35,287 bases of DNA from the NCBI GenBank assembly GCA_905236245.1, contig CAJOPC010000030.1, positions 1 to 35,287 on the forward strand. Reading direction: 5' to 3'. Below, piece by piece: positions 1 through 6,843 of this stretch. Both the position numbers and the translations under genes were made by a program. Under the pieces are notes generated by a model. It was not told the DNA's origin, ran no database searches, and was given only the letters and a program-made list of their open reading frames with translations. The first letter of the stretch is position 1, and each line of letters opens with the position of its first letter. The stretch comes from an uncultured Alphaproteobacteria bacterium (GTDB taxonomy: Bacteria; Pseudomonadota; Alphaproteobacteria; CAAHEQ01; UBA3637).

Positions 1-86
1 AGATGGTCGAGTGGTTTAAGGCACCGGTCTTGAAAACCGGCGTGGGGGTTCCCCCACCGAGGGTTCGAATCCCTCTCTCTCCGCCA
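1..86 (+). tRNA. tRNA-Ser (anticodon UGA), 5' end cut by window edge
   Basis: The cloverleaf is clear. The anticodon stem CCGGT/ACCGG (24-28/36-40) encloses the loop CTTGAAA with anticodon TGA at 31-33. A long variable arm (GGGGG/CCCCC) marks a class II tRNA, and the T-arm reads GGTTCGAATCC. The 3' acceptor strand TCTCTCC is followed by discriminator G and an encoded CCA at 84-86. The first base visible corresponds to about acceptor position 5, so roughly four bases lie outside the window. It reads UCA and UCG/UCU-type serine codons. Confidence 0.96.
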
Positions 87-119
87 GTATTTTTGTTTCA
101 TGCAATAAAGGAGAGACAA

Positions 120-383
120 ATGCGTGAAAATTTATTTCCCTTCCCAGAAAATTTCAATATGTATGCAATTTTAGATCATTGCCGTGAAATCCAGATTTTG
201 ACAGATCAACAGAGAATCTTGAAAGCGACAAATGGTGCTAAAAAGAAAGATTTCAATTTATTGTCCCAGAAATTAAATGGTGAATTGGCTGATTTGTATC
301 TGTTTTTGGAAAATTACTTTATGGACAGACAAGATATTGTAAAAGCCCGCAGAGAAAAAGTAAGAAGTTATAACAAAAAATAA
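120..383 (+). CDS. Small hypothetical protein (87 aa) behind tRNA-Ser
   Basis: I chose the ATG at 120 because a good ribosome-binding site (AAAGGAGAG) lies just upstream and anything further upstream would read through the tRNA. The product is a soluble, charged, probably helical 87-aa protein with no signal peptide or membrane segment. It starts MRENLFPFPENFNMYAILDH and ends in a very basic tail (KARREKVRSYNKK). The gene begins only 33 bases after the tRNA CCA with no visible terminator between them, so it may be co-transcribed with the tRNA. I do not recognise the family and assign no function. Confidence 0.6.
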   Translation: MRENLFPFPENFNMYAILDHCREIQILTDQQRILKATNGAKKKDFNLLSQKLNGELADLYLFLENYFMDRQDIVKARREKVRSYNKK

Positions 384-481
384 TCTTATTTAGGTATGCT
401 AAATTGTGAAACAGAATTCTAGTCTGCCAGTAATTAGATTATTTGATTTGAAAATTTTTTATTTGCTACGACGCGCTACGG

Positions 482-676
482 CTAAAATCGGAATTTTTCC
501 AGTTCATCTTTCGTGATTTTTTGCAGGAATATAAGCGCTTGCAAACTGCGCACAAGATGTAAACCTTCTAACAACGCTTTGATGTTTTCTAGTTCAGGGA
601 AAAGGTACTCCACTATGGCGTGTTTGTCTATGGATTGCATCTTTTTTGCTTTAATGGGCACACTTGCTTTTGTCAT
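482..676 (-). CDS. Small hypothetical protein (64 aa)
   Basis: This is a 64-aa basic protein on the minus strand, starting MTKASVPIKAKKMQSIDKHA and rich in Leu and Lys in its second half, which looks amphipathic-helical. AAGGAG lies at good spacing before the ATG, and a well-formed -35/-10 pair lies upstream (708-736). A short dyad, GAATC-GTTT-GATTC (693-706), sits in the 5' leader and could be an operator or a small hairpin. No domain is recognised. The good initiation signals, more than the sequence itself, make me believe it is real. Confidence 0.5.
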   Translation of the reverse strand: MTKASVPIKAKKMQSIDKHAIVEYLFPELENIKALLEGLHLVRSLQALIFLQKITKDELEKFRF

Positions 677-707
677 TTAAATACTCCTTTTTGAATCGTT
701 TGATTCT

Positions 708-736
708 ATACTAAAGCATATGAATTTAAAAATCAA
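708..736 (-). promoter_or_regulatory. Sigma70-type promoter for the 64-aa gene
   Basis: On the minus strand TTGATT (731-736) is separated by 17 bases from TAGTAT (708-713), pointing at the small gene that starts at 676. Confidence 0.5.
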
Positions 737-784
737 GTGAAAAATGTAAAATTATTAAAAATAAACTTATTAGTTGTATTTGGT

Positions 785-821
785 TAATAAAAAATATCCC
801 CCGACACGTAACGTTCGAGGG
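785..821 (-). terminator. Rho-independent terminator of the 814-aa gene
   Basis: On the minus strand CCCTCGA pairs with TCGGGGG (one G-U pair) around a 10-base loop and is followed by ATATTTTTTATT. It lies about 100 bases downstream of the stop codon of the Cys-rich gene. Confidence 0.7.
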
Positions 822-921
822 AGGTTATTAATTTGTTTATCAAACAGCTTTAATTGTTTGTATTCGGTATACAAAGAGCATAATATGGATTATAGTCATT
901 TGTTAAATAAAAATAAAATAT

Positions 922-3366
922 TTAATCATTTGGAACACATAGAACTGGATATCCAGGATATTCATTCAGAGTGTTCATTATGTGGGAATAATAATCCATT
1001 AGTATTGCATTTGCACGACCATTGCCTAAAGTATTTCCTGTCCAAGAATATATAACTCCAAATTCTCTTAATGCAACAATAACAGGGCTGTATTCAGCTT
1101 CGTGCTCACTATCCATTACGTTCTCATTCCAGTAATTTCTCCAGTCCCCGCACGAATATCCATAAGCACAACAATTCCCTTGACTTTGATTCCCAAAACG
1201 ATAAGTGTCAGCGTAACAATCTAATTCATTCACAGTAATTGCCCGCATATTTTGCGCAGAACACCAGTTCATGGCTGCCCACCAGGATGCCATATTATTA
1301 TTAATACTTCTCCTAACAACACCTAATAAAGATGTAATGCGATCTTCTTCATTGGAATCTATATAATCTCCAATCTGTTTGCAAGAGCCCATCGTTGGTG
1401 AAGTGGCTCCACCAACATAATCAGCGGACAAACTGCAATAATTGTTATCACCAAATTGATTGCAATCCTCATTTGTTTTACATCCTGTAAAGTTTTCAGA
1501 GAAACATATGTCTGGTCCGTCGATAACTAGGTTGCTTGTCACGGTGCCGGCACAGCAACTTGTATACATGCAATTGCCATTTTGGTCGCGTTGGGTGCAG
1601 TATGGTGTCTGCCCCGTCGGACAGCATACATCTGCCCCGTCGCGCCCTTTCCCTTTATATACAGTCCCGTTACAACAATCATATACGCATCCGTAACTAA
1701 AACGATTGGCGCAATAAGCAGTTGAACCTTGCTCACAACACATACTTCTTTCACATACTCCATTTTCATATTCTTCAGTACAGGAAATATTACAATTTTC
1801 GGGACCACATCTATATTCTGTACAATTACCATCAATATCGCGTCGACTGCAATATGCAGCTTCTCCCTTGTGGCAACACAAGTCTCCTCCGCTGGAATTT
1901 CCCATGTTTTCATATACCGTGCCATCACAGCAACCAGGCGCACCACAACGGCCGCGATCACGATAATTGCAATAAAGAGTATATCCTTTGTTACAACAAG
2001 CAGCCATCAGACACACACCATTTTCATCTTCGTTGGCACAAAGAATATTTTGGTCTTGAGGGCAACAACTGGTAGATGTGCAATTGCCATCCTCATCACG
2101 ATATGAACAGTAACCAACGCTGTTTGCTGGACAACACGCGCTCGCTTGACATACACCATTTTCATATTCATTTATACAGGTAGGTGTACAAGTACTTCCA
2201 TGATTAGAACACTCCGCTCGGGTGCATTTCCCTTCACGATTGTAAAGCATGCAATAAGGCGCGCTATAAGAACTGCAACATGCTGTCACATTATCAAAGT
2301 CAGTCATTGTGTTGCCGTATTGGGTATAACAACAATTTGTATATTGGCAGACGCCATCGGCATTGCGTTGATAACAATATGGTGTAGTTCCTTCTGAACA
2401 ACAAACACCAGTTCCATCAAATTCTGTAAGGTGCTCAGGGATGCAACAACCGCTTCCGTAACAGCTGGCATCATTATTTCGACCATAGCAGTATCCTTTA
2501 TCTCCTGTTTGACAGCATACATCTGCTCCATTATAACCAACACCTTCTGTTATTTCTCCATCACAACAACCGGTACTGATACATTTTCCATCCATGTCAC
2601 GTTGGGCACAATATGGTGTTGTTCCTGCATCACAGCAAGCAACTACATCATCAAAATATTCTTTAACGCGATCTGGTGTACAACAGCCGGTTGACATAGA
2701 AAATTCGGTTGTCCCCTTTGGACAACACCAATAATTGCCTAGCAAAGCTTCATCCGCTTCACAACAACGTCCGTCTGCAGCGGCCAATCCCTCTGAATCG
2801 TTCGGGCAACATTGCGCTTGGATATAACCGGAGCCAGATCCAGAACTTGAACCGGCGTATTCTGCACTCGACAACCATGTGCCAGTGGGACAACATTCTC
2901 CTTGGCTTGCATTATAACCAACAGATCCAACATCACAACAAAGTGTGTTGTCAACAACATCTTCCTCTTCGTCGTAAGCACAGCAATAGCTATTGTCTAC
3001 ACAGATATTACCTGTGCCACAACAAACTTGATTGGCGCCTGAGCCACAAAGCCTGTCCGCTGGACATTCGGCAAAACAAGCAGTTTCGTCCGCTACACAA
3101 GTTCCTGAAATATGGCACCAAAACTTTCTTTGTTCTTCGCACTCAAATCGAGTAATGGAATTTTCAATATTTTTTCCACCACCATTTCCGCCAATATGCA
3201 CGCCGATGGAATCAACGCCTGTGCCACGATAAACGGAAGATTTGCGACTTTTACCACCACCACCAAAGGCATATGCAGAAGATGCAACCAAAATTGCCAG
3301 AGAAAATACAAAAATAGCTTTATAAATCAGATGATTAGAACATTGTCCGGTGGATTCTGTGTGCAT
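922..3366 (-). CDS. Secreted cysteine-rich repeat protein, 814 aa
   Basis: The N-terminus has a signal peptide with a hydrophobic core (AIFVFSLAILVASSAYA), probably cut before FGGGG. Next comes SRKSSVYRGTGVDSIGVHIGG, nearly identical in the Cys-rich paralogue at 25.9-28.7 kb. The body (about residues 75-650) has many short units with CC pairs, such as TPYCxQRDxDGxC and DVCC. I count about 95 Cys in 814 residues, so extensive disulfide bonding outside the cytoplasm is expected. A C-x-TNEDC...NYCSL...GSC unit (about 655-690) leads into a C-terminal domain with WWAAMNWC and later YSWTG, reminiscent of Lcl/C-type-lectin-like folds (inference). The ATG is supported by AAAGGAG and a strong promoter. 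No outer-membrane anchor is visible. Surface adhesion or a protective coat is plausible but unproven. Confidence 0.9.
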   Translation of the reverse strand: MHTESTGQCSNHLIYKAIFVFSLAILVASSAYAFGGGGKSRKSSVYRGTGVDSIGVHIGGNGGGKNIENSITRFECEEQRKFWCHISGTCVADETACFAECPADRLCGSGANQVCCGTGNICVDNSYCCAYDEEEDVVDNTLCCDVGSVGYNASQGECCPTGTWLSSAEYAGSSSGSGSGYIQAQCCPNDSEGLAAADGRCCEADEALLGNYWCCPKGTTEFSMSTGCCTPDRVKEYFDDVVACCDAGTTPYCAQRDMDGKCISTGCCDGEITEGVGYNGADVCCQTGDKGYCYGRNNDASCYGSGCCIPEHLTEFDGTGVCCSEGTTPYCYQRNADGVCQYTNCCYTQYGNTMTDFDNVTACCSSYSAPYCMLYNREGKCTRAECSNHGSTCTPTCINEYENGVCQASACCPANSVGYCSYRDEDGNCTSTSCCPQDQNILCANEDENGVCLMAACCNKGYTLYCNYRDRGRCGAPGCCDGTVYENMGNSSGGDLCCHKGEAAYCSRRDIDGNCTEYRCGPENCNISCTEEYENGVCERSMCCEQGSTAYCANRFSYGCVYDCCNGTVYKGKGRDGADVCCPTGQTPYCTQRDQNGNCMYTSCCAGTVTSNLVIDGPDICFSENFTGCKTNEDCNQFGDNNYCSLSADYVGGATSPTMGSCKQIGDYIDSNEEDRITSLLGVVRRSINNNMASWWAAMNWCSAQNMRAITVNELDCYADTYRFGNQSQGNCCAYGYSCGDWRNYWNENVMDSEHEAEYSPVIVALREFGVIYSWTGNTLGNGRANAILMDYYSHIMNTLNEYPGYPVLCVPND

Positions 3367-3396
3367 AGCATCTCCTTTTGTTTAAACAATGCCTCT

Positions 3397-3425
3397 TTTT
3401 TACTCTAATACCCAAGTAATGTCAA
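3397..3425 (-). promoter_or_regulatory. Sigma70-type promoter for the 814-aa gene
   Basis: On the minus strand a perfect TTGACA (3420-3425) is followed after 17 bases by TAAAAA (3397-3402), about 30 bases upstream of the start codon. The paralogue's promoter has the same layout. Confidence 0.65.
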
Positions 3426-3488
3426 GAAAAAAGTTTGCATTTTATTGCGGAATACGGATTTTATCTTATCTATTGTGAAGGGGATGTT

Positions 3489-4406
3489 ATGAAGGAATAT
3501 GTATTATCCATTTTGGCGGTGTTTTGTTGGAGCTTTAATGTCATCGTTGCCGATGTATTGGTCGGAAATTTAACCCCTTGGCAAATTGCCGGACTGAGAT
3601 GGTTTATTCCTTCAATCATTATTTTGCCTTTTACTTTCAATATATTAAAAAAGTATAAGGAAACAATTTTGCGTCATAAGGCATGGCTTGCTTGGACTTC
3701 ATTTTGGGGGATAACTGTTAGCAATACTTGTGTTTATTATGCCGCATATACGGTTAAGCCCATTGCCCTTTCATTAATTGGGGCAACGGGGCCTTTGTTC
3801 TTGATTTTGTTTTCGTGGGGATTAAAGCATGTCAGGTTGTATAAACAGCAAGTTTATGGCCTTTTAATAACTTTATTTGGTGTTGCCTTAATTGTTTTGA
3901 ATGGACACTCTGGTTCCATGCAAATGGGAATTTTACCGGGAGACTGGTGGATGTTTATGACGGCTATTACTTTTGGATATTATAGTTTTCAGATTGCCAA
4001 TAAACCGGCCTCCCTACCCCATTTGCCATTATTGGTTTGCTGCCTGGTTTTAGGGGCGGTATTTTGTTTGCCAATGTTTGTTTGGGATACAATTCATAAC
4101 CCTTTAAATTTAAAAACAAATTTTACGCCGATAATTATTTGGATTATGCTTGGATTGGGGATATTTAATTCGTTGATTGCCTATTTGTGTTGGAATCATG
4201 CAGTGGAAAAAGGAAATCCTGTTAAAATAGGTATGACTTACTACTTAATGCCGATTTTTTCGACGATTGAAAGTTGGTTGATCCTTTCCGAAAAAATTCG
4301 TTTGATCCATTTGGTTGGTGCTATAATTATTTTTGTAGGCATTTTTTATAGTAATAAGAAAACACATCTTTCTTTTTCATCTAAGAAAAATCGGCAGCTA
4401 TCATAG
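3489..4406 (+). CDS. EamA/DMT-family drug/metabolite transporter
   Basis: This is a 305-aa inner-membrane protein with about ten hydrophobic segments in two halves, the duplicated EamA (DUF6) layout. The first half has the family's PWQIAGLRWFIPS stretch, and the second has AYLCWNHAVEKGNP followed by PIFSTIESWLILSE, both typical of the group. Such proteins export amino acids, metabolites or drugs by secondary transport; the substrate cannot be read from sequence. I prefer the ATG at 3489 over the upstream one at 3435 because GAAGGGG precedes it and the protein then starts directly at the first membrane helix. A basic tail ends the protein. Confidence 0.85.
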   Translation: MKEYVLSILAVFCWSFNVIVADVLVGNLTPWQIAGLRWFIPSIIILPFTFNILKKYKETILRHKAWLAWTSFWGITVSNTCVYYAAYTVKPIALSLIGATGPLFLILFSWGLKHVRLYKQQVYGLLITLFGVALIVLNGHSGSMQMGILPGDWWMFMTAITFGYYSFQIANKPASLPHLPLLVCCLVLGAVFCLPMFVWDTIHNPLNLKTNFTPIIIWIMLGLGIFNSLIAYLCWNHAVEKGNPVKIGMTYYLMPIFSTIESWLILSEKIRLIHLVGAIIIFVGIFYSNKKTHLSFSSKKNRQLS

Positions 4407-4424
4407 AGCTGCTAAGAATCCGTC

Positions 4425-4453
4425 TTGCATTTTCCATTTTTTTAGGATACAAT
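4425..4453 (+). promoter_or_regulatory. Sigma70-type promoter for mutL
   Basis: TTGCAT (4425-4430), a 17-base spacer and TACAAT (4448-4453) lie just before the mutL start codon. Confidence 0.5.
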
Positions 4454-4470
4454 GACACAAGAGGTTATTC

Positions 4471-6246
4471 ATGTTAAGATTATTGCCACAAACACTTATC
4501 AATCAAATTGCTGCTGGTGAAGTGGTGGAGCGTCCTGCAAGTGCTATTAAGGAACTGATTGAAAATTCTATTGACGCGGGAGCAAATCGGATTGATATTC
4601 GAATTGAACAAGGCGGTAAATCTTATTTCTCTGTTATAGATAATGGTAAAGGTATGACAAAGGATGAGCTTGCGTTGGCGGTGGAACGTCATGCGACCAG
4701 TAAGCTACCCGATGATAACCTTGTCAATATTACTTTTTTAGGGTTCCGAGGTGAAGCTCTGCCATCCATAGCGTCTGTGGCAAAAATGAAGATTGTTTCC
4801 CGCCCCCAGGAAACGACAAGTGGCTGGATGATTGAAGTAGAAGGTGGTCATAAAAAGGATCCGGTGCCAGCGCCCGCAACCTATGGGACCGCCGTGGAAG
4901 TTCGAGATTTATTTTATGCAACCCCTGCCCGATTGAAATTTTTAAAGTCAGAACAAAGTGAGCAATTGGCCGTTCGGGAAATTGTGGATAGATTGGCTAT
5001 GTGTTATCCAAATATTTCCTTTTCTTTAGAGAATGAAAACAAAAAGTTGCTTTCTTATCCTGCAACAGACAGTTTGTTTGATCGTGTTGCTATGGTTATT
5101 GGCCATGAGTTTAAAGATAATGCTTTGCCAATTCAAACGGAATATGATGGTATTAAATTGGCTGGTTTTGTCGGTTTGCCGACTTATACGCGAGCCACTA
5201 GTTCGGATCAATACCTTTATGTCAATGGTCGTAGTGTTAAAGATAAAGTGTTATTGGGGGCTATTCGTGGCGCTTATCAAGGTCTAATGGGCCATGGTTC
5301 GGATGGCTATCCGGTATTGGCACTTTTCCTCTCTGTCCCATGCGACCAAGTGGATGTTAATGTGTCGCCGGCTAAAACTGAAGTGCGTTTTTCGGATGCG
5401 GGCAAAATTCGCGGTCTTTTAGTTGCCAGTATTCGGAATGTTTTGGCCGAAAATGGGCAAAAGACTGCCACAATATTGAATATTGGTTCCTTGGGAAGTG
5501 TTGAACAAACTCCATCGTATGTAGCGCCTCAAAAACATAGCTATAGTGCGCCATGGCCAAATTATAATTTTTATAAAACTGTTCAAAAACAAGAATCTTT
5601 AAATTTATCAGATAGTTATAGCGTCAAATCGGAAAAGTCGCTACTGGAGCCCGTTGTGGAACAAAAATTGCCTCCATTAGGCTTTGCAAAAGCTCAAATT
5701 CATAAGACATATATTGTGTCGCAAGCCGAGGATGCAATTTTAATTGTAGATCAACATGCGGCCCATGAACGTTTGACCTATGAAAAGATGATGCAAAATT
5801 TTGGAGACAAACCACAAACACAATTATTGCTGGTCCCGGAAATCATTGATTTGAAACCAGAGGAAGTTAGTTTGATTTCAGCCCGTTCGGAAGAATTAAA
5901 AGAGCTGGGCTGGATTATCGAAGCTTTTGGTTCTGATTGTGTGGCCGTTCGGGAGCTTCCTGCTCTATTAGATAAGACGGATATTAAAAAGACGGTCCAG
6001 GATTTGGTGGACACCTTAAAGACTTTTGACGATACTATATTATTAAAAGATAAAATGAAAGACATCTGTGCGCGGATGGCTTGTCACGGCTCTGTGCGCG
6101 CTGGCCGCGTTCTTACCATTGACGAAATGAATGCTCTTTTACGCCAAATGGAATCATGTGGTACCTCCGGACAATGTATCCATGGTCGGCCCACCTACAT
6201 CACTTTGAAATTGGATGATATTGAAAAGATGTTTGGTCGGAAATAG
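4471..6246 (+). CDS. mutL: DNA mismatch repair protein MutL (endonuclease type)
   Basis: MutL links mismatch recognition by MutS to strand removal. The N-terminal GHKL ATPase half is plain: IAAGEVVERPASAIKELIEN, then DNGKGM and GFRGEAL. The C-terminal half carries the nicking motifs DQHAAHERLTYE (from about residue 427), ACHGSVRAG (about 536) and CIHGRP (about 569). These match the metal-binding endonuclease signature of MutL proteins from bacteria without MutH, so this MutL probably nicks DNA itself. At 591 aa it has the usual length, with a poorly conserved linker at about 335-405. Weak AGAGG lies before the ATG. It has its own promoter and stands between unrelated genes. Confidence 0.97.
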   Translation: MLRLLPQTLINQIAAGEVVERPASAIKELIENSIDAGANRIDIRIEQGGKSYFSVIDNGKGMTKDELALAVERHATSKLPDDNLVNITFLGFRGEALPSIASVAKMKIVSRPQETTSGWMIEVEGGHKKDPVPAPATYGTAVEVRDLFYATPARLKFLKSEQSEQLAVREIVDRLAMCYPNISFSLENENKKLLSYPATDSLFDRVAMVIGHEFKDNALPIQTEYDGIKLAGFVGLPTYTRATSSDQYLYVNGRSVKDKVLLGAIRGAYQGLMGHGSDGYPVLALFLSVPCDQVDVNVSPAKTEVRFSDAGKIRGLLVASIRNVLAENGQKTATILNIGSLGSVEQTPSYVAPQKHSYSAPWPNYNFYKTVQKQESLNLSDSYSVKSEKSLLEPVVEQKLPPLGFAKAQIHKTYIVSQAEDAILIVDQHAAHERLTYEKMMQNFGDKPQTQLLLVPEIIDLKPEEVSLISARSEELKELGWIIEAFGSDCVAVRELPALLDKTDIKKTVQDLVDTLKTFDDTILLKDKMKDICARMACHGSVRAGRVLTIDEMNALLRQMESCGTSGQCIHGRPTYITLKLDDIEKMFGRK

Positions 6247-6247
6247 C

Positions 6248-6276
6248 TTGACAAGAAACTCCTTTTAATATACAAT
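6248..6276 (+). promoter_or_regulatory. Sigma70-type promoter downstream of mutL
   Basis: TTGACA (6248-6253) and TACAAT (6271-6276) are 17 bases apart, starting directly after the mutL stop codon and driving the 123-aa gene. Confidence 0.6.
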
Positions 6277-6307
6277 ATTTCGCACTGAAAAAATGAAAGG
6301 AATTTTT

Positions 6308-6679
6308 ATGTCATCTATTCAAAAAAATAACACAGATTCTAAAATGTTGGAAGGAACGGTTGTTCTTTTGTGTGCTTTGGCGGCTGGTGCGGCCTTAACT
6401 TATCAGGCGCGAGAGCTGAATCATACACGTAAAGAAAAGGAAGCGTTGCAACAATATGCTGATGTGGCTCAAAATTTTGCAAGGCGTATTCAGCCGGATA
6501 TCCCAGATGTTTTAAGAAAATTTGAGTATTGTGATAGACCTGAAGATTGTATGACCTGTCGTGCGGTTAAAGGTGGTAATGAGATGGCCGAAATAGCATA
6601 CAGTAATGCCCTTAAGACATTGAAAATTAATCCAAATGTGCTAAGCGCTTTAAAGAATGGCCCGCTTTTAACTCCATAA
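6308..6679 (+). CDS. Small membrane-anchored hypothetical protein (123 aa)
   Basis: I place the start at ATG 6308 because GAAAGGAA lies 6 bases upstream; ATG 6293 would put that site inside the gene. The protein has one hydrophobic segment near the N-terminus (VVLLCALAAGAALTY) followed by a charged, probably helical part. It ends in a short Cys-containing stretch, YCDRPEDCMTCRAV. A single-pass topology is likely, but the side cannot be decided. It is a one-gene unit with its own promoter and terminator. No family is recognised. Confidence 0.65.
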   Translation: MSSIQKNNTDSKMLEGTVVLLCALAAGAALTYQARELNHTRKEKEALQQYADVAQNFARRIQPDIPDVLRKFEYCDRPEDCMTCRAVKGGNEMAEIAYSNALKTLKINPNVLSALKNGPLLTP

Positions 6680-6693
6680 TTATGCGATAAAAT

Positions 6694-6720
6694 CCCTGAG
6701 CTTGTCTCAGGGTTTTTATT
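6694..6720 (+). terminator. Rho-independent terminator
   Basis: CCCTGAG (6694-6700) and CTCAGGG (6706-6712) form a perfect 7-bp stem with loop CTTGT, followed by TTTTTATT. Confidence 0.9.
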
Positions 6721-6781
6721 ATATTGCTTTCCTGTTGTATTATGGGTATTCAAAATAAAAGGTATTGGACGGAAATATCTC

Positions 6782-6810
6782 TTGATTTCTATATAAAAAT
6801 AGGCTAAAAT
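6782..6810 (+). promoter_or_regulatory. Sigma70-type promoter for valS
   Basis: TTGATT (6782-6787), 17 bases, then TAAAAT (6805-6810), about 33 bases before the valS start codon. Confidence 0.55.
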
Positions 6811-6843
6811 GGCTCCGTTTAATTTTTAACAAACGAGGAAAAA

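Noticed and set aside
774-1055. 93-aa plus-strand reading frame
   Set aside because: It runs through the terminator and into the 3' end of the minus-strand Cys-rich gene, and lacks a ribosome-binding site.
1460-3155. Several long plus- and minus-strand frames inside the Cys-rich gene
   Set aside because: They are shadows of a repetitive Cys-rich coding sequence with biased codons; none has start signals, and the true frame has a signal peptide and a promoter.
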